The notes below the pieces were generated by a model that saw only the letters and a program-made list of their open reading frames with translations, was not told the DNA's origin and searched no databases. This document shows positions 6,143 to 7,780 of a stretch of 7,780 bases of DNA, one piece after another. Each line of letters begins with the position of its first letter. Position 1 is the stretch's first letter. The translations under genes and the position numbers were made by a program. This DNA is from Phycisphaerales bacterium (lineage in GTDB: Bacteria; Planctomycetota; Phycisphaerae; Sedimentisphaerales; Anaerohalosphaeraceae), in NCBI GenBank assembly GCA_011048645.1, contig DSDR01000286.1:1-7780 (forward strand). Reading direction: 5' to 3'.

Positions 6143-7594
6143 TTATTCCGAATTCTGTGGTGATACGGTCACTTTGCCGCGCCGCCGCTCCAGTTCCGCG
6201 CGAATCTCGTAGGCCTTTTTTTCTGTAATGGTGTACGTTGCAATGATACCGATTGCGATTGCTGAGGTTATAATCGGGATACCCACGTCGAATACTCTTA
6301 AGAGCAGCAGTGTTTGATCCGGCTGGGCGGTTTCGAGGGCCACATCAAAGCCGGAAGCTTTTAGCAGAATACCGGTCAACAGCCCCGCCATCGCCATCCC
6401 GATTTTCACCATCCACCAGTAAATCGCCCCAAAGACGCCTTCGCGTCGCTGCTGCGTCTGAAGTTCGTCATAATCGCAGACGTCGGAGATCATCGACCCC
6501 ATCAGTGTAAACAGCGAGCCGGTTCCAAAAGCAACAAACGGGGCGGCAAAAAGCAGCCAATAGGGGTATTCGGGATTGTAACCAATCCACTTGAGGGCGT
6601 ACCCGACGATGGACAACGAAATGGTTATCAGAAAGGTATTGCGTTTTCCGATTCGGGTGGCGACCCAGCCGGTCAGTTGGATCACGCCAAATGTGGCAAT
6701 TGAGGTCAGCATCCCGAACCAGCCCAGAAGTTTGCCGGCCTCGGCGTCGCTGCCGTTAAACAGATAATAAATCATGACATAGATTGAAAAGGACATGCCA
6801 AGCTGGAAGCCGTTGAAAACAAGAAAGGTGGCCGCACATAATTTAACAAAGGGTTTACACCGGAAGGTGGTCCCGATCCCCCTGAAGAATTCATTCATAT
6901 TGCCCCAGAACCCTTTACGGTGTTCAACGGGGCCCAGCGAGGCAAACTTCTCGCGACAGAATATAGCCGGGACGATCCCCAGCAGGGCCACGGTGACGCC
7001 GACGCCGATCGCCAATGTCCTGGCGCCGTGAACGGTGTCCGTGAACAGGTTTTCATTGGCCATGATGGCATAAAACCACGGTACGCCGAGCCAGGCAATC
7101 TGGCCGACCGTATTGGCAAAGGCGTGCAGGCGCGTGCGTTCGTGGTAATCCGGTGTCATTTCGTAACCGAAGGCCACAAAGGGCGTCGCATAGACCGTAT
7201 AGGCCAGAAAGAAGCAAATCGAGGCGGCCAAAAAGGTCCAGAAATAAAAGGCCTGACTGTGCCCTTCAGGCAGTTGCCACATCAGGGCAAAGACGAGTCC
7301 TGCGAGCAGCGCCCCGACAAAGATAAACGGTTTACGTCGGCCCCATCGGGTTCGTGCGTTGTCCGAGATATAGCCCACCATCGGATCTGAAACCGCGTCG
7401 AAAATACGGGGAATCGCGGCGATCAGCCCGACCAGCACCGGATCCATACCCAGACCCAGATTCAAAATCACCACCATTGCCGGCAACGCGGCTGCCTGTA
7501 AGTTGTTGACGAACATCCCGACGGCATAAGCGGTTTTCTGTTGGATGGGGATGCGGTCTTCGGGGGCTGTGGTATAATGGGTTGAATGGCTCAT
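6143..7594 (-). CDS. GPH-family (MelB-type) cation:sugar symporter
   Basis: The 483-residue protein is an inner-membrane transporter of the glycoside-pentoside-hexuronide:cation symporter family within the major facilitator superfamily, at the usual family length and with roughly twelve hydrophobic segments. The signature is DAVSDPMVGYISDNARTRWG (66-85) followed by RRKPF. D66 and D70 align by motif with the cation-site aspartates D55 and D59 of E. coli MelB. SDVCDYDELQTQQRREG (370-386) is the matching loop of the C-terminal half. It probably imports an oligosaccharide or glycoside with Na+ or H+; the sugar cannot be told from sequence. The ATG is well supported by AGAGG 5 nt upstream and a promoter 65-93 bp upstream. 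The charged C-terminal tail (458-483) is cytoplasmic. Its location beside a GH16 gene suggests uptake of beta-glucan breakdown products. Confidence 0.92.
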   Translation of the reverse strand: MSHSTHYTTAPEDRIPIQQKTAYAVGMFVNNLQAAALPAMVVILNLGLGMDPVLVGLIAAIPRIFDAVSDPMVGYISDNARTRWGRRKPFIFVGALLAGLVFALMWQLPEGHSQAFYFWTFLAASICFFLAYTVYATPFVAFGYEMTPDYHERTRLHAFANTVGQIAWLGVPWFYAIMANENLFTDTVHGARTLAIGVGVTVALLGIVPAIFCREKFASLGPVEHRKGFWGNMNEFFRGIGTTFRCKPFVKLCAATFLVFNGFQLGMSFSIYVMIYYLFNGSDAEAGKLLGWFGMLTSIATFGVIQLTGWVATRIGKRNTFLITISLSIVGYALKWIGYNPEYPYWLLFAAPFVAFGTGSLFTLMGSMISDVCDYDELQTQQRREGVFGAIYWWMVKIGMAMAGLLTGILLKASGFDVALETAQPDQTLLLLRVFDVGIPIITSAIAIGIIATYTITEKKAYEIRAELERRRGKVTVSPQNSE

Positions 7595-7613
7595 GGCATC
7601 CTCTTTTTTGTGT

Positions 7614-7629
7614 CATAGACCGGTTTTTA
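7614..7629 (-). promoter_or_regulatory. Weak fourth match to the operator motif (O4)
   Basis: On the minus strand this reads TAAAAACCGGTCTATG. Its first nine bases are identical to O1, but the other half is poor (11 of 16 overall). It lies about 23-38 nt downstream of the predicted transcription start of the symporter, where a bound repressor could block elongation. It is reported as a candidate half-site only. Confidence 0.3.
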
Positions 7630-7658
7630 TCGTCATCTGTATGTCATTGACCGGCGGA

Positions 7659-7687
7659 AATATAGCAAAAGCCCCGTAATTTGTCAA
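7659..7687 (-). promoter_or_regulatory. Sigma70-type promoter for the symporter
   Basis: On the minus strand, a perfect -35 TTGACA (7682-7687) and a -10 TATATT (7659-7664, 5 of 6) are separated by 17 bp. Transcription would start near 7652, giving a leader of about 57 nt. Confidence 0.72.
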
Positions 7688-7700
7688 CAGGGCGTTGACA
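7682..7700. repeat. Inverted repeat formed by two back-to-back -35 boxes
   Basis: TGTCAAC (7682-7688) and GTTGACA (7694-7700) are perfect inverted 7-mers separated by AGGGC. Each contains the -35 element of one of the two divergent promoters, so the two -35 boxes are only 7 bp apart. Confidence 0.8.
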
Positions 7701-7723
7701 TAAAAAAATAAAAATGTTATAAT
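7695..7723 (+). promoter_or_regulatory. Consensus sigma70-type promoter for the right-edge gene
   Basis: TTGACA (7695-7700) and TATAAT (7718-7723) are both perfect and separated by 17 bp, the ideal arrangement. Transcription would start near 7730, about 36 nt before the ATG at 7766. A promoter this strong normally needs repression, which fits the operator-like site placed directly on its start. Confidence 0.8.
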
Positions 7724-7738
7724 AGCAAGCGGTTTCTA
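7723..7738 (+). promoter_or_regulatory. Candidate LacI-family-type operator O3
   Basis: TAGCAAGCGGTTTCTA, centred on CG at 7730-7731, has arms TAGCAA and TTTCTA (5 of 6 complementary). It overlaps the last base of the -10 and covers the predicted transcription start. Its reverse complement matches O1 (minus strand) at 14 of 16 and O2 at 13 of 16. It is also about 70-80 bp upstream of the symporter transcription start, so one bound regulator could influence both directions. Confidence 0.6.
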
Positions 7739-7765
7739 ATAAGCCAAAAAGAGAGCGACGGATAT

Positions 7766-7780
7766 ATGGTTCGAAAAAAA
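7766..7780 (+). CDS. Start of an unidentified gene cut by the right edge
   Basis: ATG at 7766 opens the frame M-V-R-K-K and runs off the window. It is preceded by the consensus promoter and the O3 site, and by a purine-rich but weak ribosome binding stretch (AAAAAGAGAG, 7746-7755). A short basic N-terminus is common in LacI-family regulators, and a regulator gene controlled by its own operator next to the transporter would fit the layout. Five codons are far too few to identify a family, so this is context only. Confidence 0.5.

Overview
The window reads like a chromosomal segment from an anaerobic, polysaccharide-degrading planctomycete, most likely of the class Phycisphaerae. This is an inference. 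It rests on secreted modular proteins with short dockerin-type calcium-loop repeats (GDxDGNCxVDLxDLAxLAxDWL pattern), a PEP-CTERM surface protein, a GH16 glucanase and a GPH-family sugar symporter lying together, in moderately GC-rich genes separated by clearly AT-rich control regions. No rRNA, tRNA, CRISPR array, insertion sequence or phage gene was seen.

Layout. (1) 2-1813, plus strand: the C-terminal half of a secreted-type alkaline phosphatase (cut by the left edge), a complete AlkD-like DNA alkylation repair protein 4 bp downstream, and a YkgJ-type cysteine-cluster protein. (2) 1814-1957: a short convergent gap with small hairpins. (3) 1958-4133, minus strand: a PEP-CTERM protein followed by a GH16 enzyme with N-terminal dockerin repeats and an F5/8 type C domain. 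They are probably one transcript from a TTGACA-17-TATTTT promoter at 4201-4229, with a perfect 12-bp inverted repeat in the gap between them. (4) 4134-4517: an AT-rich divergent control region. (5) 4518-5900, plus strand: a secreted modular protein (CBM-like, FN3-like and PKD-like domains, C-terminal dockerin loop), ending in a strong intrinsic terminator. (6) 6143-7594, minus strand: a GPH (MelB-type) cation:sugar symporter. (7) 7595-7780: two back-to-back divergent promoters, one for the symporter and one, with perfect TTGACA-17-TATAAT, for a gene whose first five codons (MVRKK) are all that is visible.

The main new observation is a 16-bp quasi-palindrome with a central CG, TA[AG][AC]AACCG[AC]TTG[CT]TA, occurring at 4182-4197, 4332-4347 and 7723-7738, with a weaker fourth match at 7614-7629. 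Two of the copies sit on the predicted transcription start of a promoter. The shape is that of a LacI-family operator. It would place the PEP-CTERM/GH16 operon, the divergent modular protein, the symporter and the gene leaving the right edge under one regulator. The simplest reading is a small beta-glucan (laminarin-like) utilisation locus: GH16 cuts the polymer outside the cell, the modular and PEP-CTERM proteins bind or display at the surface, and the symporter imports the product. The partly visible right-edge gene would be a natural candidate for the regulator, but five codons cannot establish that.
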